Part shown: piece by piece, positions 46,201-57,332 of the stretch
How the letters are laid out: each line of letters begins with the position of its first letter
How positions within the stretch are numbered: position 1 is the first letter of the stretch
Assembly: GCA_001557505.1 (NCBI GenBank)
Contig: LSAX01000009.1
Span: 682,001 to 746,000 of the forward strand
Length of the DNA stretch: 64,000 nucleotides
Source: Reticulascus tulasneorum
Lineage: Eukaryota > Ascomycota > Sordariomycetes > Glomerellales > Reticulascaceae
Reading direction: 5' to 3'
The notes under the pieces: generated by a model
Told to the model about the DNA's origin: nothing
What the model saw: only the letters and a program-made list of their open reading frames with translations
Database searches by the model: none
Translations under genes and position numbers: made by a program

Positions 46201-49200
46201 CTGGTCCGCTGGGCATGATATTGAGACAGACGCGCAATCATGTAAATCGGTTATGAATGTTCCATGAACATGTCGTCATTATGTGTAGAACCCCACTAAT
46301 CGGTTGTGTCGTGTCTCGCCTCCGGTGATTCAAAGCGGTGATACCAACGGTGCTACTGTACGGTGTTTCAGCATGATTAGATGTCGCTCATTTGTATGGG
46401 AATGAGGTGACTGGTTTGTACCATAATCCGTCAACCTTGGATTTGTCCCTTTCTGGGTATACCCGTGTGGTGGAGGTGTGGTAGATTAGCTGTCGACTCG
46501 CACCGTCCCATCAATCCCAACGTTCCGTAATGAAGTAGGTACTTTGGTAGGTACAACTGATGAGACATGCACCGCCGCTGTGATCGCGCCGTGCCGCCGG
46601 CCGTCAGGGTTGACGCGATTATTTGACCCCCTTCAGTAAACGTCGCCCCAGATCCCAGTCATCGTTCGTTGAAGCGCTCAGCTGGTTGGATGAGTAACTG
46701 GGCGCCCCGTGTCCAGAGGGGTGGTCGGAGAGGTCGGAAGGACCGGGGTACGGAGCATGCACAGATGGGGTGGTGTTTGGTGATTCTGTGGTCGGATGCG
46801 GCCTTGGAGTTCCGCATCAGCCCATCCATCGTCTTGATATTCGTACCCAAACTTGCCAGCACCCCTTCGCTTTCCCCCATAGAGATGTAAAAGGCGGTCT
46901 AGAACTATGCACCATACATTGCACGGCCATCGAACCCAAGATCGATCCATACCAATGCCAATTCGGCCTTGACATCATGATGAAAAAGCATGGCGTGCTG
47001 TTGGATTACCAAATGCAGTTTAGTGGGCTAGTCGTGCTAACCACTACAGGAGATTTTTGTACGGACTAATTATGGTGGGCACTGGTTGGCCTGCCGAGAC
47101 GTTTTAGGTGGCCTGACGGCAATCTACGGCTAAGAAAATTTGCAAATTCGATGGCCATAAAAACGAAAGGAAAAATAAAACCCACCAGAAAAGCCGGGGC
47201 AGCTGACCTCCATCAAACGTAACGGAAACTTCTGGATGGTTGGCTCTCCCCCAGCCAAGCGGAGCCGGCGCCATGATGTTACTAGCCTGTTCGTGATTTC
47301 GTGCTTTTCTTTCCCCTCGACACGGGCCACGTTTTTGCTTTACGGGATACCCATGATTCACCAGAGAACAAGTGCACCGTTGTTGGGAAGTTTTGGGCCT
47401 GGCTGGCGGGGAGTGCGGCGTAGGCAGTTACGAATGCTGACATCTTCGATCTGTGCGGCTGGCTGGATGTGCTATTCCTGTCACCTGCAGTTGCTAACTG
47501 TGCTCACCACTGTGTAGGTAGGTACATGGCAGTACCCCTCAGTCAAGCCCATGCAACTTAAATCTCAGTAAGGTTTTCCTGCAGTCGGCCTGAGGATTTT
47601 CTTCTTGTGGCATTCCCTCGAGTTGAGGTTCTCGAGTGACTGGCCAACCGAGGCGGTAGACGAAGTGAAAAATCTACATGCTGCGTTTGGTATCAGCTTA
47701 CTGCTTGCATTGGGCGGACGTGGGCTGACTACTTGGCTCTCCGCAAGGCGAGAAACGCACCTACAAAGTACCCATTCGATCCGACACACGAAATGAAGGG
47801 TTGCAATTCAGGTACGAGGTGCTGCCTCTTCTTCTCCGCGGGATTGGGCGGATTGGAGCATCCCGGTGACACGGAATCCCGACGAACCCCCTTGGTTTGG
47901 ACGGGCAGGTTGTAGGGTTGAAGATGTTGCTGGACTGCCGACGAACTACTCCATTCCATCCAACATAGTGTACTTGGCTCAATCAGATAGACTCGCGCGG
48001 CTGTGGCCTGCACCTAAGCTCGAAGGGATTTCTGTATCTCACGACACGTTCCAACTAGCTCGTGAGTTGCTAGGTTGAGACAGCATTGCCCCAAACGGAG
48101 ACCGGGCGTACCGATCAGATTTACTTGGGCGTAGGCATGGGCGTCCGAAATGTCACGGGCTCATCAGCGTCAGCATGCAGTCAGTGTCGTGGAGCTCACT
48201 CATGTCCCCCGGCCGCTGGGCCAGGCTGGCTGTCTCTTCGGGTGGCCTGTATTTCCAGTGGCTACTAGGTATCATTCCAACTCCAGTGGGTGCTAATTAC
48301 CCCGGCCCCTTTTACGACGGAGTAGGTACCCCTCCAGGTACCTCTTCGTACTTTACGGAAGTCCACTGTAGTCAGGCGCGCACCTCACCACCACCTTGGG
48401 CTTTGTTTAGTGCTGTGAAACCGAGAGCGGAGCAGGGGTCCGGTTGGGAAGCCACCCATGACACATAATTACTCGATGGAAAGGCTTTGAGCATCACGAG
48501 CTGGCCCGGCATGGCATGGAATGGAATGGCATAATAAGGGCCGGCCGTTTCCCTCTTTATTGCGCCTCCACCTCTTCCTGGATCTGTTTACTGGAGACTC
48601 GAATCACCATCAACATCCAATCTAGCTCTTAAACAATACCTTTTCCCACTGGGCCTCTTCATCAGCCCATATTCCAACAGCAACACCTTCTGTTCCCACC
48701 TCCAGAGGTTTCTCAGGGCCTGTGCTCACTAACACGCCACTGTGGCTTACTGACGCCATCACGAATTCAACCTCGAACAACGGATTTTTGGAATCCCGAG
48801 TTTTGACATTTCGCTCAGTCCAAAAAAGCCTAGGGAATATTGCATCGCACGAGAACCGATTCTTCTCTCCGACTCCAAGCGACCCACCGCACGAGTACCG
48901 GCGAAAGCACCAAGTCGAGTCAACGGGGCAGTCAGCGTGACAGGTTGCAAGACACGTTGATCACGTCAGGGGGGGAGACAGAGGAAGCAAGCCTCATCAT
49001 CGCGCCCGTTTTTGGAAAAAGAAATCCAAGAAAAGACCTTCGCAATCCCGCCAATCCTACAGCCACCTACCTACCCTAACTGGTCGCAACGGCCGACAAA
49101 GACAAGCTCCTCAGACCACCACAGGAACGGAGCTAGCGGCCCCCTTGCCAGACATCAGCAGACACTCGCTTTTCAGCTTTCTAGAAATACCTGCGAATCC

Positions 49201-49380
49201 CCGACACGGTCGCCACTTCTCGCACTCTTCAGGCTCGGCATCCGGCGGCGTTAGCTTAGCGTCACTCACGTCACATCACATCATACCATAATTCTTCTAA
49301 CTTGAAAAGGGCAAAATCCGGGGAAACCACTCACCCAGCTACCTACCTAGTTAGCTAGCCCACCACATTATTCTTTAAAA
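43280..49380. other. 6.1 kb gene-poor region
   Basis: No frame in this stretch has recognisable motifs or a coherent splice model. AT-rich DNA at 43300-44450 gives way to mixed DNA. The last ~900 bp (48480-49380) are pyrimidine-rich, with CCTCTTCC and CACCA runs, and fit a long promoter/5' leader of the arrestin-like gene. Pentamer CATGG/AATGG repeats occur near 48505-48530. Confidence 0.5.
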
Positions 49381-50901
49381 ATGCCCCATCGAGTAGCCAG
49401 CTTCTTCCGGGCATCGACGGAAAACATTTCCGCCATTTCCAACATCAAAGCCTCCATCCGCCAAAACTCACGCCAGTCCCAGAGAAGGCCGCTGGACAAG
49501 CAGATCTCGTACTCATCCAGCATCTCCGATGATAATGAGGACCTTCCGTCACTGAACATGGTAGAATCACCTGAACACGTCCCGAAGAAGCACCGCTTGT
49601 CTCTGCCCTTCGGGAGATCGAGCAGGGAAAGCCACGAGAACAGTCTCGTCGGTTTGGGCTGGAAGATTGAGAGCCCGCCCATCATTTTCCATGGCGATGC
49701 AGAAAACTCGACCGGAGCATTGGTCTCGGGCCAGATGCAGCTCACAGTCAAGGAAGAGAGCGTGGAGATTGAGAGCTTCGAGGCAACGCTGAATATCCGT
49801 GTTCAACAAACCAAGCCCTTCGCAAGCCACTGCTCGGATTGCACAAACCAATATACTGAGCTGAAGCACTGGGTGTTCCTCGCGCATCCGACCACATTGC
49901 ACAGAGGTAGGTCATTCCCCGCACCAAGCTGAGTATCCGTGCTAACAAGCCATTCAGGACAACCATACACATATCCATTCTCAATTCTGCTGGAAGGTCA
50001 CCTCCCAGCAACGATGGAAACTCCGCTAGCCTCCATCAGCTACGAGTTCAAAGCCGAGGCCATTCTCAGTAGGAGTCCGACATCCTCGGCCGCTTCCTGC
50101 GCGCCAATCAAGTTCGAGCGAACACTAGAGGTGAAGAGAGCCCTTCCGGAGTCCGAGGTGCCCCATCACTCCGTGCGGGTGTTTCCTCCAACCAACATCA
50201 AGGCCAGCGCGCATTACATGCAGGTCATTCACCCCACCAGTACCAACAGTGTGCAGTTCCGACTGGACGGTCTGACTAGCACGAATGCCAGAAACCAGAC
50301 GATCGAGTATTGGAAGATGAAGAAAATCACGTGGAGGCTTGAGGAGATTGTCAAGACTATTGCTCCCGCGTGCGACAAGCACGCCCCTGCCGGTGCCACT
50401 GCCCAGCAGAAGGGCATGCCAAGGACGGAGACGAGAGTCTTGGGCGAGAAGTTTATGCACGAGGGATGGAAGTCGGATTACACCTCCAAAGACGGCAATG
50501 TCGAGTTTGAATTTGATTACATGGTCCAGTCCAACAGGCACCACGGCCACCTCCCTCGATATGCCTGCGACTCCAAATCCCGAGACGGGACGGAGGTTTC
50601 CCACACCCTGATGGTGGAGATGGTTGTCTCTAAGGAATGGGCACCTCTCGGAAAGCCGCACCTTTCTACGCAGACAGGAACTGGCCGAATTCTACGCATG
50701 CACTATCATGTTGTAATGTCAGACCACCCGGGTTTGGGAGTCAGCTGGGACAACGAGGCACCGCCAGTATACCAAGACGTGCCGCCCAGCCCACCCGCGT
50801 ATCCCGAGGCGCCGCCGTTGATCGAGTACGATGACCTCGAGCTACTCGACGGGATGAGGAGAAGTGTCGAGACTGAGGGTGCAGGCAATCTGAGCGATTG
50901 A
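49381..50901 (+). CDS. arrestin-related trafficking adaptor (LDB19/ART-type)
   Basis: The model joins 49381-49906 and 49958-50901 (489 aa). A basic Ser-rich N-terminus (~95 residues) precedes an arrestin-N beta-sandwich (SPPIIFHGDAENSTGALVSG, VEIESFEATLNIRVQQTKPF, then QPYTYPFSILLEGHLPATME) and an arrestin-C part (YWKMKKITWRLEEIVKTIAP; TGTGRILRMHYHVVMSDHPG). The C-terminal tail has two PY motifs, PPVY at 444-447 and PPAY at 454-457, ligands for WW domains of Rsp5/Nedd4 ubiquitin ligases. ARTs recruit that ligase to plasma membrane transporters to trigger ubiquitination and endocytosis. The intron joins HRG to QPYTYPFS. Cargo is unknown; the RTA1-like and siderophore transporters in the window are not implicated by anything visible. 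Confidence 0.88.
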
Positions 50902-51561
50902 GCAGTATTGGTATTTTGTGGAGGAAATGGGATCATGATATGATGACAACGCATTATACCCCGTGGTTGTTTTTGTGTGTTCGGGCGGTACTCTTTCTTT
51001 CCAGTTCAAATGGCGAAAAGGCGGCTAGGCGTGGATTTGTATGCATTTGCGTGGCGTCTGGTTGCTGCAGCGTCGAGAACACTCCGCTGTAGATGGATCA
51101 TCGGCCCTCCATAGGACGGGACACATTACCTCAAAACTTAATCAAAGTTTAAATAACTTATTTATGAGTCAACTTCTGCAAGTGATATGTTTGATACGTG
51201 ATACATCCCATACGTTTTACACATTCGACTTCTTGGTGGCCTTCAACTACCCACTCCAACAGCCTCAAGTCATGAATATACAGCAGTCTAAGCTCCACGA
51301 ATCAAAGAGATAGGACTCTCGAACCGTTGGCACTCGTTTACATATCTTGTGCAAAGGCGTTTCAGTATACCCTGTGACTATCCGACATCAGACAATTGGC
51401 ACAGATAAATACAGCAGACGAGGTTCAGTCGGCCGATTGGGCCTGAGCTCGAGGTGCGTGAAGAGACAACTAATTAGACACCAGGCAAGGAAGCAGACGG
51501 AGAATCAGGCAAAATCAGTCACAGAACATTATTTCGTTATTTGCAGCATGTGCTCTCTATC
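50902..51561. other. convergent intergenic spacer
   Basis: 660 bp between the 3' ends of the arrestin-like and CFEM-receptor genes. AT-rich around 51130-51300, probably both 3' UTRs. Confidence 0.5.
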
Positions 51562-53135
51562 CTACACGGAAGTGTCGCTGTCGAAGCTCTTCGCTGGCGA
51601 CGGACGCATGATCACCAAGCCCGAGCCATCTTGATCCTCATCATATTCCACCGTGAATGACCTCGTCTTCACGATTGATTGCTTTGGTGGGACGGGCGGA
51701 CCAGTCTCTGTCTCGCTCACGCTATCCAAAGTCTGACGGCCATGCGTACCGTGATTGGAACTTGAGTTCCAGGCTCCAAGCGGGACACTCCGACCGCCAG
51801 CATAGTTCTGGCCTGCAGATGCCCCATTCGATGTTCCAGTACTGAATATGAATGGGAACAGGCGGACAAGAACACCGCGCAGTGCTGGCATGCAGGCGCA
51901 GATGATTCCGAGGTTGATCTCGATCGTCGACCAGTTGGCGACATCCCATTGATCCCATGTGGGATTGGAAGAGTTGGCAAAATGCACCAGGTACTGTAGG
52001 CGCAGGATACTAACTATTGTTACACTGGAGAGAACAACTAGTGTCAGCGCTCGTGTCACGATAACGGCCAAGATGGTTAGGAACGGTCTCTTACAAGGTG
52101 CCGACGACAAACATGAGTGCGATTCCAACCTTTCTCTTCCAGTGCAGATGAAGCTTCGGAAGTTGCGAAAGAGGGATTGCTAGCATCCACAGATCAAGAG
52201 CAATGCTCAGCGCTGCATTGGACCAGCCTATTGCGTTGACATTGAGGCAAGATCCAGTATGGTCATTGTCCCAAAGAGTCCAGTAGTAGCTGATTGGACG
52301 GCACTGGAAGATCGCAATGAAAAGGAACAAGACGCCAATCAATGAATTGAGGCCCAGAGTTACCCAAAGTGCGCGACGAGTAGCCGCGTAGGGGAAGATG
52401 CGGAGGTAGAAGAGCAACAGCGAAGTCTTGAGGAGTGGGAGGTAGGTGAAGTAGGTGACCTCCATGATGTAGAAGTACCTCACAAAGTCCGTTATGGTAT
52501 CATATTCGAGCGTCCAGACATCTCTCCCGAGCCCGTTGGCAGCAAGTCCATGGGTGTTCATGACCGTACTGGGAATGGCGATGCAGAAGGTGACGATGAT
52601 GAACCAATCGTCAAGCCAGAACTCGGACTTTGCAATTACCAGCTTGAAATACAGCCTTATAAGAAAGAAGATTCCAGTGACTACGCCGAGGGTGATGTTG
52701 ATAGTATTGTACAGGCCACTCCGGTCCCTGATGGGGGCGTTGCACGCAGTCATAGTAACATTTTTGGCATCTGCGCGTTGTTCAACGAATATCAGCGCCA
52801 TTTCGCGCCGGCTGAGAAGGTTGCTACCTACGAAGGGCTTCTTTGATGCTACATGACCGCATAACACATGCTGTTGCCTCGTCCTGCAACGTCTGTGTTG
52901 TGCAAATGCATGTCTGGTTCGTCGGCAGGCAGGAGGAGTCTGCAATGGCCTGTCCTATACAGGGGAGCTGGATCATGAGTTAGTCTTTGTGAATCGGAGA
53001 ATTAACGCGGAAAGATCAACCTACGGCACAACTCGGCAGCAGAGCGATTGCAGACAGACCGGGCGCTTCATTCTGAGCCGCCGCAAACTGCAGCAGCACT
53101 GCGAGAAGGCCGGCAACGACAGCCGAGGTCTTCAT
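51562..53135 (-). CDS. CFEM-domain Pth11-type 7-TM receptor
   Basis: Four exons: 53025-53135, 52832-52949, 52095-52770 and 51562-52024 (455 aa). A signal peptide ([20 protein letters not shown]) precedes a CFEM domain ([36 protein letters not shown]). Then come seven hydrophobic helices with the fungal rhodopsin-like pattern: [94 protein letters not shown] and [19 protein letters not shown]. This matches Pth11-like GPCRs, which sense surface or host cues and signal through G proteins and cAMP. The cytosolic tail is Ser/Thr-rich. The first intron has two possible boundary pairs (donor 53024 or 53020), differing by two residues. Confidence 0.92.
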
Positions 53136-55305
53136 GGTCAAGGAATGGGGGAGGAACTTTTGAAGACGGCGGCAGCCACATCAGCATGTGAGGTGGGCCA
53201 CGCCGGTAGATATGCTTCACGACTACGAAACGGTGGGGGGAGATGGCGTAACAGAGGGAGTGCGGGAGAGCTGCGCGCTCGCATCGGTAGTCAAAACGTG
53301 CTAGGGAGGTGATCCCAGCCGTTCGTGCATATTGATACCGAGGTGGGAAGCCAAGGCTGCTAATGCAAATAATACTGATTAAAGACGAATAGTCTGGACG
53401 AGGGAGAGAGCTACTGGTGTCGATCATCGCGTGATCTTTATCGTAGGGGGATAGATTACTGGTCGATGATATCCTAGGGCCACCACGAAGTGTATCCATG
53501 AAAGCAGATGATCTATTGCAAGCTGCCTGCCCGTACGTAAACCGTCTAGATTGAGAGGCGGCAATCAAGAGAAGCAACACTCGTTGACCTAGAGAATGGT
53601 GGGCAGCCTGGTGCTAGAGGGGATCCTTCCCCTCCACTCCTCGAGCTTCTCTCGTTTGACAGATGCGCCAAGAAGGGGCAACACCCATTGATATGCAAAG
53701 ATTGGCACCTGAGCTGGCAAATCCATGTGGAAACCATTCCGCACATCACAGAATGCAGGGATTGTTGTGGGGTTTTGGGGGAAAAGGTTCACCGAGGTGG
53801 CTGCAATCGCGAGCTGTTCGAAACCTAGTCCGGGTGTGGCAGAGCCAAAAAGCAATGTGACGAATTGCCCGCAATGGCAGGAGCCAAGACAGAAGCTCGA
53901 AAGTGATTAATGTCAGTGATGAGGAGAGATTACCCCATGTTCGACGGTCTCCAGTTTTTGATACATGTGGCTTGCAAGACATGTTGCCAGTGGTGGACGT
54001 TATCAAGCTGGGCCGCCACACAAAACATTGTTCGCGCTAGAACTGCGGGATTTCTTCTAGAAGGCAACCGACTCCTGATGTCGCCCCTCAGACCCCTTGT
54101 TTTATGCAGAGCTAACAGCTGTGACAGTATTCGCACTATTGGGAGCTGCGACGGCCTTTCACTTGCCCTGTGGCAGACTTACTATCTTGGACGGTCTAGT
54201 AGATGGCAGCGGCCGTTGTGTCGATATCAGTCGGCCGTACCCTTGGTAGCCTGTTCACGACACCTGAGCAGAACGACATATTGTCGTGGTGGGGTCATAC
54301 TTGATGGAATTGCTCCCAGGGCAAACACAGCTGTCCATACCTAAAACATCCCTGGTGTTAATTCCCGGTGCTCCAAATAGGAGCTAGCGCAGCGCCTCTC
54401 TCGTCCCTCATTGCTAGATTCAGAATGGCGAAACTGTTGCACCATTAATTACGGGCTGCCTAAAAGATGCTGGCGGTTGGAGTGGCGTTCCGGTGAAGCT
54501 TCTTATGTGGCGGAACCGGCCGCAAGCCGCCTCCAGCCACATTGGATGCTGGTAATCAATATCCGCAGATGAACTGCTATCTTGCTCGAATCTGACCACT
54601 GGCCAGCTCTCGAAGTCGCGATCGAAGCCTGTCAGGCCCCAACTGCCAAGCATCAGTTTGACGTGAGGTGTCGTCGAACTGGTAGCTGATCCACATTACC
54701 GGATCGGCCTCAAGCGATTGTTTTTAGCGAAACCAAGCCCAGAGATGCAACGGCAAGTTATCCACGGTTAATGTGGTCATGCGTGGGAGCAGACGATTGG
54801 CCACCATCAATGACGAGGGCACGCGCCTTTTGGAGGAGAGCGTCACCATCCTAACCCCGCCCTGGTCATGTCATCTAAGTTTAGTGATCTTGGAAATCGC
54901 TTGAGAAGGTATAATACGGGGAAAATGGCACGACTCATGGGCGCAGTCGGACAGGTCGGGCGATTGAATGTTTACCTAATGTAGCTTGGAGATTAAAGCT
55001 CCAGCAAAAAGATGCACATGCGGGAATGCCAGAGCTGTCATACCCGCATACCAAGAAAGATTGCCACCAAGCAAGACGATCACGCAATAATTGACCAGCC
55101 AAATATGGCACCAGTGGACGTACGAATTGGCTTTACAAATGCAAAATTACTAATCCACGTAGAAAAGGCGTATCGGAGGGCGTATTTATTTGACAGTTTC
55201 GTGATGCAATCAATCCCCGCACAACGCTTATATCTACCCGCGGATGCCGCTTCTCCCAGCGTCATCCTGGTGTAACAAGATCATTATCTGAAATCACAAT
55301 CCACC
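53136..55305. other. divergent intergenic region
   Basis: 2.2 kb between the starts of the CFEM receptor (minus) and the AsaB-like enzyme (plus). Several overlapping frames on both strands lack motifs. It presumably holds both promoters. Confidence 0.5.
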
Positions 55306-56269
55306 ATGACGACCGGAACCTTCAAGTACATTGACACCAACACTGTCGTCGACAGTGACGTACCCTTCATCAAGCCATGGGCAAAGGTCGACGTCAGTGT
55401 ATCCTCGTACGAGAGGACCGATCGGAGGCGCTCTGTGACAAATATCCGCGGCAATGAGGCGGACTTCGGTCCGGACGTATCTGGCTTCGGCGTCTACCAG
55501 TATCCAGCCAAGGAAAAGGAGTTCACCGATGACAAGGCCGTGAGGGAGGGGTACTACGCCGAAGTAGAGCAACTTCTGCGGGACAAGATTCCAGGCATCA
55601 AGAAAGTAGTTATCTTTGATCACACGATTCGTCGGCGAGATCCGGGGTTCCCTCGAGGACCTGTGCAGTCGGTGCATGTTGACCAGACGCCGCGGGCGGC
55701 AGAGGCGAGGGTGAGGCGGCATTTGCCTGCTGATGAAGCGGAAGAGCTGGTCAAGGGCCGATTTCAAATCATCAATGTTTGGCGACCAATTGGGCATGCT
55801 GCCTCGGATTTCCCTCTCGCCGTCATTGACTGGCGGAGCACATCGCCATCGGACCTCGTCAAGGTCGATCTTCTGTATCCCAAACGCGCGGATCCCAACG
55901 ATGATGATGACCGGGGCAAGGAAGCATTGCCTGATCCGGCGACAGAGCAATCAACGGATGGGTACGAGGTAAAAGGTTTGTCATCCAACACACTTACTCA
56001 TCCCGCAGTGACTCCCCGCTGACCTCGAGCAAGGCGAAACATACGCGGTAGCGCCGAATGAGAAGCACAAGCTTTACTATGTGAAGGACATGACGCCGGA
56101 CGAGGTCATGTTCATCAAGTGCTTCGACTCGCGAAGTGAGGGACAACCGGGCGGAAAGGAGGGGATCGCAGCACTCACGCCTCACACGGCCTTCATTGAT
56201 CCAGCGACGCCAGCGGATGCAAAGGGACGGCAGAGCATTGAAGTCAGGTGTTTGGTATTCTATGAGTAG
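55306..56269 (+). CDS. AsaB/GA4-desaturase-like oxidoreductase
   Basis: The model joins 55306-55968 and 56030-56269 (300 aa, usual family length). Motifs of the CmcJ/AsaB/GA4-desaturase-like family are present: VVIFDHTIRRR, then the iron/2-oxoglutarate-type HVDQTP about 20 residues later, FQIINVWRPIGHAASDFPLA, DLVKVDLLYP, HKLYYVKDMTPDEVMFIKCF and a C-terminal Arg segment (RQSIEVRCLVFYE). Family members include the fungal gibberellin GA4 desaturase and aspergillic acid AsaB. The acceptor used (GAG at 56027-56029) joins DGYE to QGETYAVAP; an upstream CAG acceptor would give a stop. No other biosynthetic gene is adjacent, so the substrate is unknown. Confidence 0.85.
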
Positions 56270-56426
56270 AAGCATCTATTGATGTGCTTATGAACGGGGA
56301 ATTGGGTATATGCGCAGAATCATAAATATGTACAGAGAAAGAAGGCGCAAGGTCTGAAAGTATGTACGCCGGGCGATAAGCTCGCAAAGCAACGTTTGTC
56401 CAAGAAGTTCCAGGGTGCGATACGTG

Positions 56427-57332
56427 CTACTGCTGGTATAGAGCCACGTACGCGACCTCCATCATGCTGCCGTAGCCGCCGAGTGTGTTGCCATCGGGAT
56501 TACCGGGCTAAGACAAGAGGTTAGCATACATGTCAAGACAATCATGAGTGTAGAGAGGACTTACCCAATCACCACCGACAGCGACGTTGAGGATGAAGAA
56601 CATTGGAGAATGGGCAATGGACTTCCACACTGCCTCGTTGTTGACTCGGGCTCCATTCATCTGATGAAATTGCTGTCCGTCCCTGAACCAGGTGATCGTC
56701 TCACCATACCAGCTGTCGGCCGTGCGATCAATCTGGATGCGCCATGTGTGCCAGCCCTGGTCCGGGATCGACGTGGTGCCACCGATCCCAGTCGGCTCAT
56801 TGCATGGACCGCCCGGGAACGTCCCGCAATGCGCCGTCCCGTATCCCGTCAGCAGCCCGTTGACCGACTCCATGATATCCAGCTCTCCACATTGCGGCCA
56901 CGGGACGCCGTTTCTGACCGCATTCCCCAGCAGCCAAAAAGCAGGCCAGATCCCCTTTTTGTTCGAGATAGGATTGTCGCCGAAGCGCAGTCTTCCCTCA
57001 GCCACTGTGAGTCGTCCGGGGGCGGGCGTGAATGTGAATTTCGACTCGACGCGTGCGGATGTCCACTTGTTGTTCGCGTCTTTCCACGGGACGATTTGCA
57101 CGGTGCCGCCGCCACTTATCTGGAGGTTGGAGCGGGAGGTAGTGTACTCCTGCAGCTCGTTGTTGACGTGCAGGTTGGTGATGATTCTCCATGTCGCTTC
57201 GTCAACCCCAGACCCCGAGCTTCCAGAGAAGACATCTTGCCATATCCGGGAGAGGCCGTCGTATGAAGGAGCAGCCCAGGCCGAGACGAGACCCGGGAGA
57301 AGTGTGAGCAGGAGGCGTGTGCTGAACTGCAT
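56427..57332 (-). CDS. secreted GH16 endo-beta-1,3(4)-glucanase
   Basis: The model joins 56565-57332 and 56427-56507 (282 aa). A signal peptide (MQFSTRLLLTLLPGLVSAWA) is followed by a GH16 beta-jelly-roll. The catalytic motif ELDIME is at residues 150-155, with Glu150 as nucleophile and Glu155 as acid/base. Flanking motifs are typical: GIWPAFWLLGN, GTAHCGTFPGG, WHTWRIQIDRT, ITWFRDGQQFHQ and FFILNVAVGGDW. Exon 2 adds PGNPDGNTLGGYGSMMEVAY, restoring the conserved GG(D/N)WPG. It hydrolyses beta-1,3- or mixed-linked glucans in cell walls or plant material. No GPI-type tail or CBM is seen. Confidence 0.93.

Noticed and set aside
55294..55950. 219-codon minus-strand frame
   Set aside because: Antisense shadow of the AsaB/GA4-desaturase-like gene, whose plus-strand motifs are clear.
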